The notes under the pieces: generated by a model | Told to the model about the DNA's origin: nothing | What the model saw: only the letters and a program-made list of their open reading frames with translations | Database searches by the model: none | Translations under genes and position numbers: made by a program | NCBI GenBank assembly: GCA_031553195.1 | Contig: JAVBLV010000030.1 | Coordinates: forward strand, 1 to 35,153 | DNA length: 35,153 bases | From: JAVBLV01 sp031553195 | Lineage (GTDB): Bacteria > Bacteroidota > Bacteroidia > Bacteroidales > P3 | Reading direction: 5' to 3' | Shown: positions 7,773 to 16,459 of the stretch, in pieces | Numbering within the stretch: the first letter of the stretch is position 1 | Layout of the letters: each line of letters starts with the position of its first letter

Positions 7773-8807
7773 CTAAGCCTCCGGTTCTTGTTGGCTCAAA
7801 CAATGAAAGCTGCCCAAACCCCAGATAATTTCGGTAGAATCGATGCCAATGACCTTGCGGTCTTTGAAACATTCCCCTAAAATATCCATTGCCATCTGAT
7901 CTTGTTTGCAATTATAAAGAGGCGCAATAACTGCATGATTGGCAATATAGAAATTAGCATACGAGGCAGGTAAGCGCTGGTCTTCCCAAATCACAGGATC
8001 GGGCATAGGCAATTCGGCAATATTTAGTTGCTTGCCATTAATTAACCGCGTTTTTTTCAAAATTTCCAAGTTATGCTTTAAAGGCTGGTGATTGAAATCA
8101 TTTTTATTCGGTTCTACGACCGTTACAACCGTATCTTCATTGACAAAACGGGTAATGTCGTCCACATGTCCGTCGGTGTCGTCGCCTTCAATACCGTCTT
8201 CTAGCCAAATAACTTGTTCTACGCCGTAATAATCAAAAAGCTTTTGTTCTATTTGATTTTGATTTAGTGATGGATTCCGGTTCGAATTCAGCAAACAAGC
8301 GGTGGTAGTAAGCAGGGTTCCTCTTCCGTTAAAATCCACAGAGCCGCCTTCCATAACAATTCCTCCATTATAAACAGGAAGATTCAGTTCTGCGGCAATT
8401 TTAGAAGGAATCTGATTATCCAAATCATGAGGATATTTTCCTCCCCACGCATTGTATTCCCAATTGACAATGATTTTCTTTTCCCGGGTATTTGGATTTA
8501 TTAAAAATGCCGGGCCATGATCCCTGCACCATGCGTCATTGGTGGAGAAAAGATGAAAACGAACCTTGGACAGATCGGCGCTTATCAAATGTAATTCTTT
8601 CGCAACCCACTGTTTCATTTCTTCATTCAAAACATTGATATGAACGATTTCTCCTTTTGCCAGCTCTTTAACAAATTGATGATAAGCAGGAAAAATAGTA
8701 TGTATTTTATCCGGCCATGAATTTTCATTATGAGGGTAGCTTAACCAGGTTGACGTATGCTTTGCCCATTCGGCAGGGAAGTAATATCCTAATTCGCGTG
8801 GAGTCAT
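7773..8807 (-). CDS. aguA: Agmatine deiminase / peptidylarginine deiminase family protein
   Basis: A 344-residue PAD_porph family enzyme, cytoplasmic (no signal peptide), expected to convert agmatine to N-carbamoylputrescine and ammonia on the way to putrescine. The catalytic set is complete: WCRDHGPAF with Asp96, EGGSVDFNGRGTLLT at 153-167, GDDTDGHVDD with His214, and the nucleophile Cys336 in GSFHCLSQQEPEA at the C-terminus. Length and ending match short bacterial agmatine deiminases rather than the long secreted PAD of Porphyromonas gingivalis. No N-carbamoylputrescine hydrolase gene is beside it. It lies 140 bases downstream of the outer-membrane receptor gene on the same strand; co-transcription is uncertain, and only a poor promoter-like match (GAACTTTG) is seen upstream. 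Confidence 0.88.
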   Translation of the reverse strand: MTPRELGYYFPAEWAKHTSTWLSYPHNENSWPDKIHTIFPAYHQFVKELAKGEIVHINVLNEEMKQWVAKELHLISADLSKVRFHLFSTNDAWCRDHGPAFLINPNTREKKIIVNWEYNAWGGKYPHDLDNQIPSKIAAELNLPVYNGGIVMEGGSVDFNGRGTLLTTTACLLNSNRNPSLNQNQIEQKLFDYYGVEQVIWLEDGIEGDDTDGHVDDITRFVNEDTVVTVVEPNKNDFNHQPLKHNLEILKKTRLINGKQLNIAELPMPDPVIWEDQRLPASYANFYIANHAVIAPLYNCKQDQMAMDILGECFKDRKVIGIDSTEIIWGLGSFHCLSQQEPEA

Positions 8808-8919
8808 GGTATATTTAAAGTTTAAAAGTTCAACGATTACTTAATTGCAAAGTTCGTTATTTTGTCCGGATATATAAGATCTAAAAAGTCAATATGATGG
8901 ATTGGCTCAATTTGAACTC

Positions 8920-8954
8920 TTAATTCCTAACCCCTAGTTCCTAATTCCTAATTC
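8920..8954. repeat. Short tandem-like CCTAATTC repeat
   Basis: Degenerate copies of CCTAATTC and CCTAACCC run through the gap before the agmatine deiminase gene and overlap the stop codon of the receptor gene (8948-8950). It is low-complexity DNA of the kind also seen at 12001-12126. Confidence 0.5.
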
Positions 8955-11854
8955 TTTAGGTGATATAAGAATGATACCAAAAAATACCGTTGAAGGTTGT
9001 TGGTTCTTACGTCTTCTATGTAATAGTCGGTTACATTATGCTGGATGTTGGCATTCTGATTCAAAATATCGTGAACGGAAAACCGGAATTCTATACTTTT
9101 GTCTTTCAAAAATTTATATCCTATGGACGCATTCCATAAAATATAGCTATCATTAAAATTTCCGGACAAACTGTGGTTATACTGGTGCAAAAGATCTGTG
9201 CTTACTACAATACTTTTGAATAATAAAAGGTTTAGTTTCCCGTAAGTATTTTGACGAAGATATATATTTTTTGAACTCCCCGACAATGAGCTAGATGTTT
9301 GATTCCAACCTGTATTGGAAGAAAGTATAAAATCAACAGATTCGCTAATGTCGCTGTTTAAAGAAAGTCCCAATCCAATCGATGTTTGGTTCGAGAAATA
9401 AGTATTTTCTTTATCCATGTTGGGAATGTGATAATACCGGGCATTTATATTGGCGTTAAATCCGGAAGCAATGCTTTTGAATCTTGTGTTGTAGTTGACA
9501 TAACCAAATGCTTTAAAATATTCGTCTAAGTTTACGGGTCTGTTTATGTTAACAGGTATCGAATCGGAATAAAAAGTAAAATATTCCGGATAACTTTGGG
9601 TTCCGATATAATCGTTACTATACAAAGCCCCTGAATACACGTAAAAATTATCAATCCGGTTGTTCAGAATATGGGTGTAACGAATATCAAAAAGCCGGTT
9701 TAATGAAGGCTTGAGGTTAATATTGCCTTCCGAAAGATTCAAGGGATTACTCATATTAACGCCTGTTTGAAGTTGCTCGTTACTAGGCGTTTGTACATAA
9801 GTCTTGTAATTGATTTTTAGATTGATTTTATCCGAAATAGAATAGGTGAAATAAACTACGGGAAGAAGATTCTGAAACGACTTGTCTGTTTCTTGTTTGC
9901 CATAAACAAGTTCCTTGTTGTTCAAGATACTATATTGATATGAGATTCCGGGATTAATGCGCCAGTTCCTGCCCCTATATTGGAACATCAACTTAAAAGC
10001 ATTACTTACAAACAAATTATCAAAACTGCTTGAAAAAAGAGAATCCAAGGCAGAGGATGAAATTGTATTAAATGAAATATTATTAGGCGTTACTTCTTTA
10101 TTTACTTCCGAATAGGAATAATTAACTAAATATCCAAACAATAAACTGCTATTTAGTCCGATAGGTTCGGTATACAATATGTCGCCCGTAACGCCGGCAT
10201 TACTTTTTTTATAATTTGTATAAGCGTCTAAAGTATCGAAAGAGAAGTCAAAATTATTATTGTTGTAAGTTAGATACGACAGGGTAGACCATCCGCCTTT
10301 TTTCTGAAAGTAATAGGGAGTGACATCTACCGTAAGACTTCTGAAAGGCTTGGCAAAACTTTTCAGATAATTGACGATTGCCAGCGCTTTATTGGCGGTA
10401 ACATCCACGGTATTGACGCTATTGGCGGCGCTGGAAATGCCGGAAGCGTCGTTGAATATGCCTTGGGAACTAATTGTTCCTTCAGTTTTTTGCATATAAA
10501 ATTTGGGCGATATTTTTAAAACGGCGCTTTTATCAATATAGTAATAAGTTTTAGCCCTGAATCGATGGTTAATATTCGTGTTTACCGACTTGCTCGTTTC
10601 TGAATAAGTTAAATTTTCGTTATCGCTGCTGAAATATTGCCGTGATGCTTCTGCCAGCGTATTATTGTCGGTTTTATTAAAGAAATAATTGCCATAATAA
10701 AACCATTTACCGGTTTGGTCAAAGTAGCTGGCGCCGAACATACTATTAGCATTAATACCATCATTTTGGTCTACAACAAAATCATTGCCGCCGCTTACAA
10801 AGTTGAGAATACTTGTCTGCATATTATTGCTGGCCCTGTCGTCAAAAGTTCCCGAAGTATTATCTCCGAGCATATCGTTTAGATTGTATGGACTATAGGT
10901 TGTTTGATTAATATTATTGATTTGCTGGACCAAACTGAATTGCCGGACGCCTTTAAAATAGTTAATATTGGCTCCCATATTATAAAGGCTATGATTGCCT
11001 ATTCCTCCGTAAACCAGACCAAATAAGCTGGCGTCATATTCTCTTTTAGGCGTAATGTCGATGGCTTTTGCCGATTCGTCGTCATCGAATTTGGTTCCGG
11101 TAGCCTGATCGCTTATATCGTCGTAAATTTTGATGGAATCTACAAAATCAGCAGGAAAATTCTTTAAAACGGCATCATTGTTATCCACAAAAAAGATATT
11201 TCCTTTAATCATAATTTCTTGCAGAATTTCGCCCTGAACGTAAAGATTCCCCTCCGATTCCGTTACGGTAGGAAGTTTTAATATCAATTCTTTTAAAAAA
11301 GCGTCGGGATTTACTTTGAATGCATTTGAGTTGAAAATAAACACAAAATTCGATATTGAATTTCCAAGCGTTTTATCAGGTAAATAATCGAGTTCAATAT
11401 CTCCTAAATCAATGTTCTTGTTAACAAAAGGGGAAATCAGAATTTTTTTTAAAATAGAATCCTTAGATCGTATAACAATCATGTATACAGAGTCTTTTAT
11501 GTTTTTGAATTTGAATTTTCCATTCCAGCCGGAAACGAGGGTGAACTTTTTTTCTTCGTTTAAAGAAATACTTAACCCGCTTAATCCTTTTTCTGTTTTG
11601 GGGTCAATTAATTTTCCGGAAATATTTTTACTTTGAGAATAAGATATCAGAGAAGAAAGCAAAAAAGACAGGAAGATGACATTTCTTAGAAAAAATAATT
11701 TACGACAAGGAATTATGGGGTTGTTTAAATTTTTACAGCAAAGATTTTGAGGGATAAAAACAGCGAGTTTACAGACGGAATTTCTCAAGAATAGTAGCGT
11801 TATCCGGTAAAAATTCCGGCACAAAAAAGCGGTTTCAGATCCAAAATACCTCAT
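8948..11854 (-). CDS. TonB-receptor-like outer membrane beta-barrel protein with carboxypeptidase-like regulatory domain
   Basis: A large outer membrane protein. A hydrophobic signal-like segment (LFFLRNVIFLSFLLSSLIS, then YSQS) is followed by a ~80-residue carboxypeptidase-regulatory-like domain (ISGKLIDPKTEKGLSGLSIS), a plug-like region (LPTVTESEGNLYVQGE, FPADFVDSIKIYDD) and a long beta-barrel rich in aromatic residues ending YFLVSFLYHLKN. The substrate is unknown; no SusD-like partner or obvious TonB box is seen. The start is a problem: the only in-frame ATG (11854) and GTG (11872) before the signal-like segment lie inside a repeat element, giving ~70 extra residues unlike any signal peptide. 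The true start may be a non-standard codon near 11700, or the repeat may have displaced the original start. The rest of the frame is intact. Confidence 0.75.
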   Translation of the reverse strand: MRYFGSETAFLCRNFYRITLLFLRNSVCKLAVFIPQNLCCKNLNNPIIPCRKLFFLRNVIFLSFLLSSLISYSQSKNISGKLIDPKTEKGLSGLSISLNEEKKFTLVSGWNGKFKFKNIKDSVYMIVIRSKDSILKKILISPFVNKNIDLGDIELDYLPDKTLGNSISNFVFIFNSNAFKVNPDAFLKELILKLPTVTESEGNLYVQGEILQEIMIKGNIFFVDNNDAVLKNFPADFVDSIKIYDDISDQATGTKFDDDESAKAIDITPKREYDASLFGLVYGGIGNHSLYNMGANINYFKGVRQFSLVQQINNINQTTYSPYNLNDMLGDNTSGTFDDRASNNMQTSILNFVSGGNDFVVDQNDGINANSMFGASYFDQTGKWFYYGNYFFNKTDNNTLAEASRQYFSSDNENLTYSETSKSVNTNINHRFRAKTYYYIDKSAVLKISPKFYMQKTEGTISSQGIFNDASGISSAANSVNTVDVTANKALAIVNYLKSFAKPFRSLTVDVTPYYFQKKGGWSTLSYLTYNNNNFDFSFDTLDAYTNYKKSNAGVTGDILYTEPIGLNSSLLFGYLVNYSYSEVNKEVTPNNISFNTISSSALDSLFSSSFDNLFVSNAFKLMFQYRGRNWRINPGISYQYSILNNKELVYGKQETDKSFQNLLPVVYFTYSISDKINLKINYKTYVQTPSNEQLQTGVNMSNPLNLSEGNINLKPSLNRLFDIRYTHILNNRIDNFYVYSGALYSNDYIGTQSYPEYFTFYSDSIPVNINRPVNLDEYFKAFGYVNYNTRFKSIASGFNANINARYYHIPNMDKENTYFSNQTSIGLGLSLNSDISESVDFILSSNTGWNQTSSSLSGSSKNIYLRQNTYGKLNLLLFKSIVVSTDLLHQYNHSLSGNFNDSYILWNASIGYKFLKDKSIEFRFSVHDILNQNANIQHNVTDYYIEDVRTNNLQRYFLVSFLYHLKN

Positions 11855-11870
11855 AGAAAAATTTTTAAAC
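11722..11870. repeat. MITE-like intergenic repeat, copy 2
   Basis: A 149-base relative of 3877-4023 in the same orientation, with AT-rich ends GTTTAAATTTTT (11723-11734) and AAAAATTTTTAAAC (11857-11870) that are near-inverted copies of each other. Two bases more than copy 1 near the CCGG motif shift the - strand frame, so the peptide frames of the two copies differ after about 10 residues. It overlaps the apparent 5' end of the receptor gene. Confidence 0.7.
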
Positions 11871-12000
11871 ACCCTTTAACCTTGCAAAAAGACAATATAT
11901 TTTAAAGGCATATTTTTACAAAATTGCGTTTTGCTTTCAGTTTTTTTAATTAAACCACATAGATCTGATTTTGTTTAAAATCATTGTAAAATGCAGAGAA

Positions 12001-12126
12001 TTGAAAGTTGAATGATTGAATAATTGAAGGGTTTATGGTTTATAGCTTAAAACTGAGGGTTTAAAGTTGAATAATTGAATGATAATTACTAATTACTAGC
12101 TACTAATGACTAATTCTCAATTCTAG
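12001..12126. repeat. Low-complexity intergenic tract
   Basis: Degenerate units of TTGAATGATTGAA/TAATTGAA occur twice, followed by ATTACTAATTACTAGCTACTAATGACTAATTCTC. It lies in the divergent gap (11873-12252) between the receptor gene and the quinone oxidoreductase gene. Nothing coding is seen here. A shorter relative (GGAGAGTTGAAAG, GGAGAGTGAATG) is at 14718-14750. Confidence 0.55.
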
Positions 12127-12140
12127 CGTTATTCGCGTCG

Positions 12141-12171
12141 TTTCATATTTCTTCAAAGTTTGGTATATTTG
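12141..12171 (+). promoter_or_regulatory. Bacteroidetes-type promoter of the quinone oxidoreductase gene
   Basis: TATATTTG at 12164-12171 matches TAnnTTTG. TTTC at 12141-12144 (one mismatch to TTTG) lies 19 bases upstream. Transcription would start near 12178, giving a ~75-base leader to ATG 12253 and ruling out the longer frame beginning at 12160. Confidence 0.6.
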
Positions 12172-12252
12172 CATATGGTTCTTGTAAGATTTACTCTTCT
12201 CAACCTTTCGTCAAAACATATATACCAAAGGAAAGTCTATAATTCCCTTTTT

Positions 12253-13227
12253 ATGCAAAGCATTTTAATAAAAGAATACGGTTCACCCGAGATGATGTAT
12301 TTGGGAGAGAGTCCTCTGCCTCAATTAAAAGAAAATGAAGTATTGGTAAAAGTGCATGCTTTTGCTGTGAACAGAGCAGACATTTTACAACGGAAAGGAA
12401 AATATCCTTCTCCTCCGGGAACAAGTCCTTTGATGGGACTGGAGATAGCGGGAACAATTATCGACGCGCATCGTTCTTCTTTATGGAAGGTAGGGGATCG
12501 CGTTCTGGGATTGTTACCCGGAGGCGGTTATGCGGAATACGCCGCGGCGGACGAGGGTTTATTGGCGCAGATTCCTGAAAATTTTTCATTTGAAGAAGCC
12601 GCAGCCATTCCTGAAGTGTTTTTAACAGCTTTTTTGGCATTGAAAAATCTGGGGAATTTAAAATCATCCGAAACGGTTCTCATACATGCCGCTTCGGGAG
12701 GAGTGGGGACGGCGGCTATCCAATTAGCCAAGCAAATAGGCGCAAAAGTTGCAATAACGGCATCCGAATCTAAGCATGCCATATGCAAGGAATTGGGAGC
12801 CGATATTTGCCTTAATAGAGGAAACGCTTGGCGGGACGAAATTCAAAGTTTGTTGGGCAAGCAACCAATCAATTTAATTATCGACTTTTTAGGCGCTTCT
12901 TATTTTTCGGATAATATCGATGTTTTGTCGATGGACGGCAGGCTTGTGATGCTGGCGTTAATAGGCGGCGGAGAAGCGGAAAAAGTAGATTTACGCAAAA
13001 TTGTCGGGAAGCGTTTGAAAATAGAAGGTTCCACTTTGCGGAACCGGGATTTGGACTATCAACGTCGATTATGCCGCGAGTTTTTTTCTTTTGCTATGCC
13101 GTTATTTGAAAATAAGTCGATACACCCTGTTATTGATTGTATAATGGATTGGACTAAAATTGCAGAAGCCCATCAACGTATGGAGAATAATCAACATGTG
13201 GGCAAAATTGTTATGAAAATCCTTTAA
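12253..13227 (+). CDS. NAD(P)H:quinone oxidoreductase, PIG3 family
   Basis: A 324-residue zinc-independent medium-chain dehydrogenase/reductase. The N-terminal GroES-like domain carries the PIG3-type signature VNRADILQRKGKYPSPPG and GLEIAGTI; the Rossmann domain has HAASGGVGTAAIQLAKQIGA for NADPH binding. The metal ligands of true alcohol dehydrogenases are absent, so it should reduce quinones or related electrophiles using NADPH; the physiological substrate is unknown. The start at 12253 (MQSILIKEYGSPEMM) fits the family N-terminus and lies downstream of the predicted promoter. The carboxypeptidase gene begins 19 bases after its stop, suggesting a two-gene transcript with no obvious functional link. 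Confidence 0.9.
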   Translation: MQSILIKEYGSPEMMYLGESPLPQLKENEVLVKVHAFAVNRADILQRKGKYPSPPGTSPLMGLEIAGTIIDAHRSSLWKVGDRVLGLLPGGGYAEYAAADEGLLAQIPENFSFEEAAAIPEVFLTAFLALKNLGNLKSSETVLIHAASGGVGTAAIQLAKQIGAKVAITASESKHAICKELGADICLNRGNAWRDEIQSLLGKQPINLIIDFLGASYFSDNIDVLSMDGRLVMLALIGGGEAEKVDLRKIVGKRLKIEGSTLRNRDLDYQRRLCREFFSFAMPLFENKSIHPVIDCIMDWTKIAEAHQRMENNQHVGKIVMKIL

Positions 13228-13246
13228 TTTAAAGAAATACAATACA

Positions 13247-14704
13247 ATGTCGAAGAAACTTTTTTTGTTATTAGGAGCGGTATTTATTTGCTGTTGTTGC
13301 ATTGCGCAAAATAGGACTTCACGGGTTCCTCTTGAAAGTTTTAAAAACGATGAAAGCTTGAGGAATGCAAGTTGGTCGGTAAAGGCTGTAAAGGTCAAAG
13401 ACGGAAGCGTTATTCTCTCTCATAATTCGTCCATGAGCCTTATTCCGGCGTCATTAGAAAAGCTGGTTACAACCGGAGTCGGTTATCAATTGCTGGGGAA
13501 AGACTTCCGGTTTAAGACAGTCCTTATGTACGACGGCGAAATAGGAAACGACAGCATTTTAAACGGAAATATTTATATTATCGGGGGAGGAGATCCTCTG
13601 TTGGGCTCGTACCGTTACAAGCAAACCACTCCCGACGCGGTGTTTTCCAATTGGGAAGCATCTTTAAGGAAAGCGGGAATAAAAGGCGTAAACGGAAGTC
13701 TATGCTATGACGCCGGTATTTTCGATACTATTTTAATCCACGACAGTTGGATATGGGAGGATATAGGGAACTATTATGGTTGCGGAGCCTCAGGCCTGTC
13801 GTTCCATGAGAATATGTATCATGTATATTTTTTGCCCGATACGATCAATACCATTGCAGACATTGTATATATAGATCCTCCTTTGAAAGGATTGACATTG
13901 AGAAATTCTGTAAAAACCGGGAAAAAAGGTTCGGGAGATAATGTAGTGATATATGGAATTCCTTATGATAATGTGCGTTATTTAACGGGAACGGTTCCTT
14001 TGGGAGAAAAGAATTTTGCGGTTAGAGGTTCCATGCCTAATCCTCCGTTGGCTTGTGCAAGTCTTTTTTACGATTATTTAATGCAAGAAGGATTTATCAT
14101 AAAAAAAGAAAAAATTGCAAATATTACAGGAAACCCCGATTATTCCCAAAAACTTCGTAAGACAATTATTGAGTATAATTCTCATTCCTATCAGGAAATT
14201 GTTGCGTTGACCAATAGCCAAAGCAACAACATGTATGCCGAATGTATTTTCAAATACCTGGGATCTTCTTATACCCAACAGGGGAGTTTTTCAACAGGGC
14301 GTAAGACGATTATAGAATATCTGAAAGACAAAAGGATCGGTATGGCAGGCGTTAATATTGTTGATGGAAGCGGTCTTTCCAGGGAAAATTTGCTGACTTC
14401 GGATTTTTTATGCGATTTCTTACGGTTTATGAGAAACTCCTCTTTAGGCGCCGACTTTGCCAATTCGCTATTGCCCGTCAATCGTTCGGTAATTTTAAAC
14501 AAAACGCTGGATAGTAAAAAACAGGAAAGTTTCAGGTTCAAAACGGGAACTATGAAACAGGTGCGTTCCTATGCGGGTTATATTGCCAATTCCCAAGGAG
14601 AGTTGATTTGTTTTTCGATAATTGTAAATAACTTCAATTGTACCCAGGCCGAGATCCGGGCAAAGATAGAGAAATTGATAGCCCAAATAGCCGAAAGCCA
14701 GTAA
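13247..14704 (+). CDS. dacB: D-alanyl-D-alanine carboxypeptidase/endopeptidase, PBP4 type (peptidase S13)
   Basis: A 485-residue periplasmic penicillin-binding protein that is expected to trim or hydrolyse D-Ala cross-links in peptidoglycan. The three active-site motifs are all present: SLEK (nucleophile Ser69, Lys72), SNN at 326-328 and KTG at 432-434 (RFKTGTMKQVRSYAGY). IIGGGDPLLGS is also typical of the S13 family. The signal peptide is short (MSKKLFLLLGAVFIC) and contains four consecutive cysteines before IAQN. Cleavage after AQ by signal peptidase I seems likeliest, but lipid modification of one of the cysteines cannot be excluded. It is probably co-transcribed with the upstream oxidoreductase gene. 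Confidence 0.92.
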   Translation: MSKKLFLLLGAVFICCCCIAQNRTSRVPLESFKNDESLRNASWSVKAVKVKDGSVILSHNSSMSLIPASLEKLVTTGVGYQLLGKDFRFKTVLMYDGEIGNDSILNGNIYIIGGGDPLLGSYRYKQTTPDAVFSNWEASLRKAGIKGVNGSLCYDAGIFDTILIHDSWIWEDIGNYYGCGASGLSFHENMYHVYFLPDTINTIADIVYIDPPLKGLTLRNSVKTGKKGSGDNVVIYGIPYDNVRYLTGTVPLGEKNFAVRGSMPNPPLACASLFYDYLMQEGFIIKKEKIANITGNPDYSQKLRKTIIEYNSHSYQEIVALTNSQSNNMYAECIFKYLGSSYTQQGSFSTGRKTIIEYLKDKRIGMAGVNIVDGSGLSRENLLTSDFLCDFLRFMRNSSLGADFANSLLPVNRSVILNKTLDSKKQESFRFKTGTMKQVRSYAGYIANSQGELICFSIIVNNFNCTQAEIRAKIEKLIAQIAESQ

Positions 14705-14921
14705 TGCGCTATAAAATGGAGAGTTGAAAGCGGGGGAATGGAGAGTGAATGTATCGTCAGCAGTATTTATTCTCCCGAAGGAATGGTTTGATTCGTCCGG
14801 ATATTGGGATATAAAATTAAGTAAATTCACAAACACATTGATTAATATGCAAATATACTCATTTTAGGCAAATTATCAGATAGTTAAATTGAATTATTAA
14901 GGAGGCGACTATTTAAAAACA

Positions 14922-14959
14922 AATGGCGATCGTCTAAATTACTTTAAATGGTCGCCATT
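14922..14959 (-). terminator. Possible terminator of tyrS, with an alternative pairing arm
   Basis: AATGGCGATC (14922-14931) pairs with GGTCGCCATT (14950-14959) as a 10-base stem with one G-U-type pair. Read on the - strand it is followed by TTTGTTTTT, so it may end the tyrS transcript 135 bases after the stop codon. The same arm can instead pair with GGCGACTATTTAAA at 14904-14917. The rest of the gap 14705-15094 is AT-rich with nothing else recognisable. Confidence 0.4.
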
Positions 14960-15094
14960 ACTAATGAATCAACATTTCACTAATTCTCTTTCGCATTTTT
15001 TTTAAATTCTTCTCTGCTTTCTAAATTACTCATCGACAAATCTATCCTGAAATTTAAATAACTGAATTCAAAATATTAAATCGGAAATTTTTCA

Positions 15095-16369
15095 TCATTC
15101 TGCTATCACAAGATAGTAATTCTTTTTCCCCTTCTGCAGTAAAATATATTTATTACTTAATAATTGTTCTGCAGAAACAATAGATTCTTCTGTCACTTTA
15201 ACCTTGTTAATCATGATTGCCGATTCCTTTAAGGAACGTCTTGCTTCATTTTTTGAAGGGAAAACAGCGCTTTTTTCCGTCAACAAAGACAGAATCGGGA
15301 TTCCTTGATTCAATTCGCCAATTGCGATTCTATATTGAGGAACGCCTTCAAAAACAGACAAAAATGTTTTTTCATCTAAAGACTTGAGCATATCGGTAGT
15401 TCCTTTCCCAAAAAGTATTTCCGAAGCTTGCAAAGCCGCTTCATAATCAGACTCAGAATGTACCCGTATAGTAATATCTTTTGCCAACGTTTTTTGCAAG
15501 ATTCTGAGATGCGGTTCCAAATCGTGCTGCTTCTCTAATTCTTCGATCTCTTGCTTGGGGAGCAATGTAAATATCCTGATGTATCGTTTAGCATCTACAT
15601 CCGAACAATTCAGCCAAAACTGGTAAAAAGCATAAGGAGTTGTTTTATCCGGATCTAACCATATGTTCCCCGATTCGGTTTTCCCGAATTTAGTCCCATC
15701 AGCTTTGGTGATTAATGGACAGGTTAAGGCAAACGCTTCGCCTCCCGTTTTTCTTCTGATCAATTCGGTTCCTGTTGTTATATTTCCCCATTGATCAGAA
15801 CCTCCCATTTGCAACTTACAATTTTTTGTTTCATACAAATGCAAAAAATCAAAACCTTGCAACAATTGGTACGAAAATTCAGTAAAGGATAAACCCGTAT
15901 CCAAGCGTTTCTTCACCGAATCTTTGGCCATCATGTAATTAATAGTAATATGTTTCCCAATATCCCGAATAAAATCCAAGAACAAATAATCTTTTATCCA
16001 ATCGTAATTATTCAGAATCTCCGCCGAATTTTCGCCCGATTCAAAATCAAGAAATTTTTCAAGTTGCTTTCTTATACAAGCTACATTATGGTTAATGTCT
16101 TTTTTAGATAACAATTTACGTTCTTCTGCTTTAAAAGAAGGATCGCCTACCATTCCTGTTGCACCGCCCATTAAAGCAAGTGGTTTATGTCCGCAATATT
16201 GTAAATGCTTCAATATCATAACACTCACCAAATGGCCTATATGTAAGGAATCTGCTGTAGGATCGATACCAACATAAGCAGTCGTCATTTCTTTTTGCAA
16301 CTGTTCTTCCGTCCCCGGCATCACATCATGCAACATTCCTCTCCATTTTAATTCTTCAATAAAGTTCAT
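15095..16369 (-). CDS. tyrS: Tyrosyl-tRNA synthetase
   Basis: A 424-residue class I aminoacyl-tRNA synthetase that charges tRNA-Tyr with tyrosine in the cytoplasm. It has YVGIDPTADSLHIGHL with the HIGH motif at 43-46, the tyrosine pocket region QLLQGFDFLHLYE and MGGSDQWGNITTG, and KFGKT (227-231) as the KMSKS-loop variant typical of TyrS. A C-terminal S4-like RNA-binding domain covers about 355-424 (PSKNEARRSLKESAIMINK). Length and domain order are normal for the bacterial TyrS1 type. It lies just after the end of the ribosomal super-operon on the same strand, with only 41 bases between the super-operon terminator and its ATG and no clear promoter there. Confidence 0.97.
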   Translation of the reverse strand: MNFIEELKWRGMLHDVMPGTEEQLQKEMTTAYVGIDPTADSLHIGHLVSVMILKHLQYCGHKPLALMGGATGMVGDPSFKAEERKLLSKKDINHNVACIRKQLEKFLDFESGENSAEILNNYDWIKDYLFLDFIRDIGKHITINYMMAKDSVKKRLDTGLSFTEFSYQLLQGFDFLHLYETKNCKLQMGGSDQWGNITTGTELIRRKTGGEAFALTCPLITKADGTKFGKTESGNIWLDPDKTTPYAFYQFWLNCSDVDAKRYIRIFTLLPKQEIEELEKQHDLEPHLRILQKTLAKDITIRVHSESDYEAALQASEILFGKGTTDMLKSLDEKTFLSVFEGVPQYRIAIGELNQGIPILSLLTEKSAVFPSKNEARRSLKESAIMINKVKVTEESIVSAEQLLSNKYILLQKGKKNYYLVIAE

Positions 16370-16410
16370 AAACTACTTAAATTAAGGTTTGACATCTACA
16401 CAGTATACTA

Positions 16411-16439
16411 AAAAGGGTGTCCACAAAGAACACCCTTTT
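16411..16439 (-). terminator. Intrinsic terminator of the ribosomal protein super-operon
   Basis: A perfect 10-base stem (AAAAGGGTGT at 16411-16420, ACACCCTTTT at 16430-16439) with a 9-base loop. On the - strand the 3' arm runs into TTTTTAG. It lies 20 bases after the rplQ stop codon and 41 bases before the tyrS start. Confidence 0.85.
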
Positions 16440-16459
16440 CATAAACTCTAATGACTTTT

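Noticed and set aside
8830..8880. Promoter of the agmatine deiminase gene (GAACTTTG)
   Set aside because: The first base of the -7 element is wrong and no TTG lies at the correct distance upstream.
12160..12252. 31-residue N-terminal extension of the quinone oxidoreductase
   Set aside because: It overlaps the TATATTTG promoter element and has no similarity to the family.
16381..16440. A T-box or other riboswitch upstream of tyrS
   Set aside because: The gap is far too short for a T-box, and the only structure is the terminator of the preceding gene.
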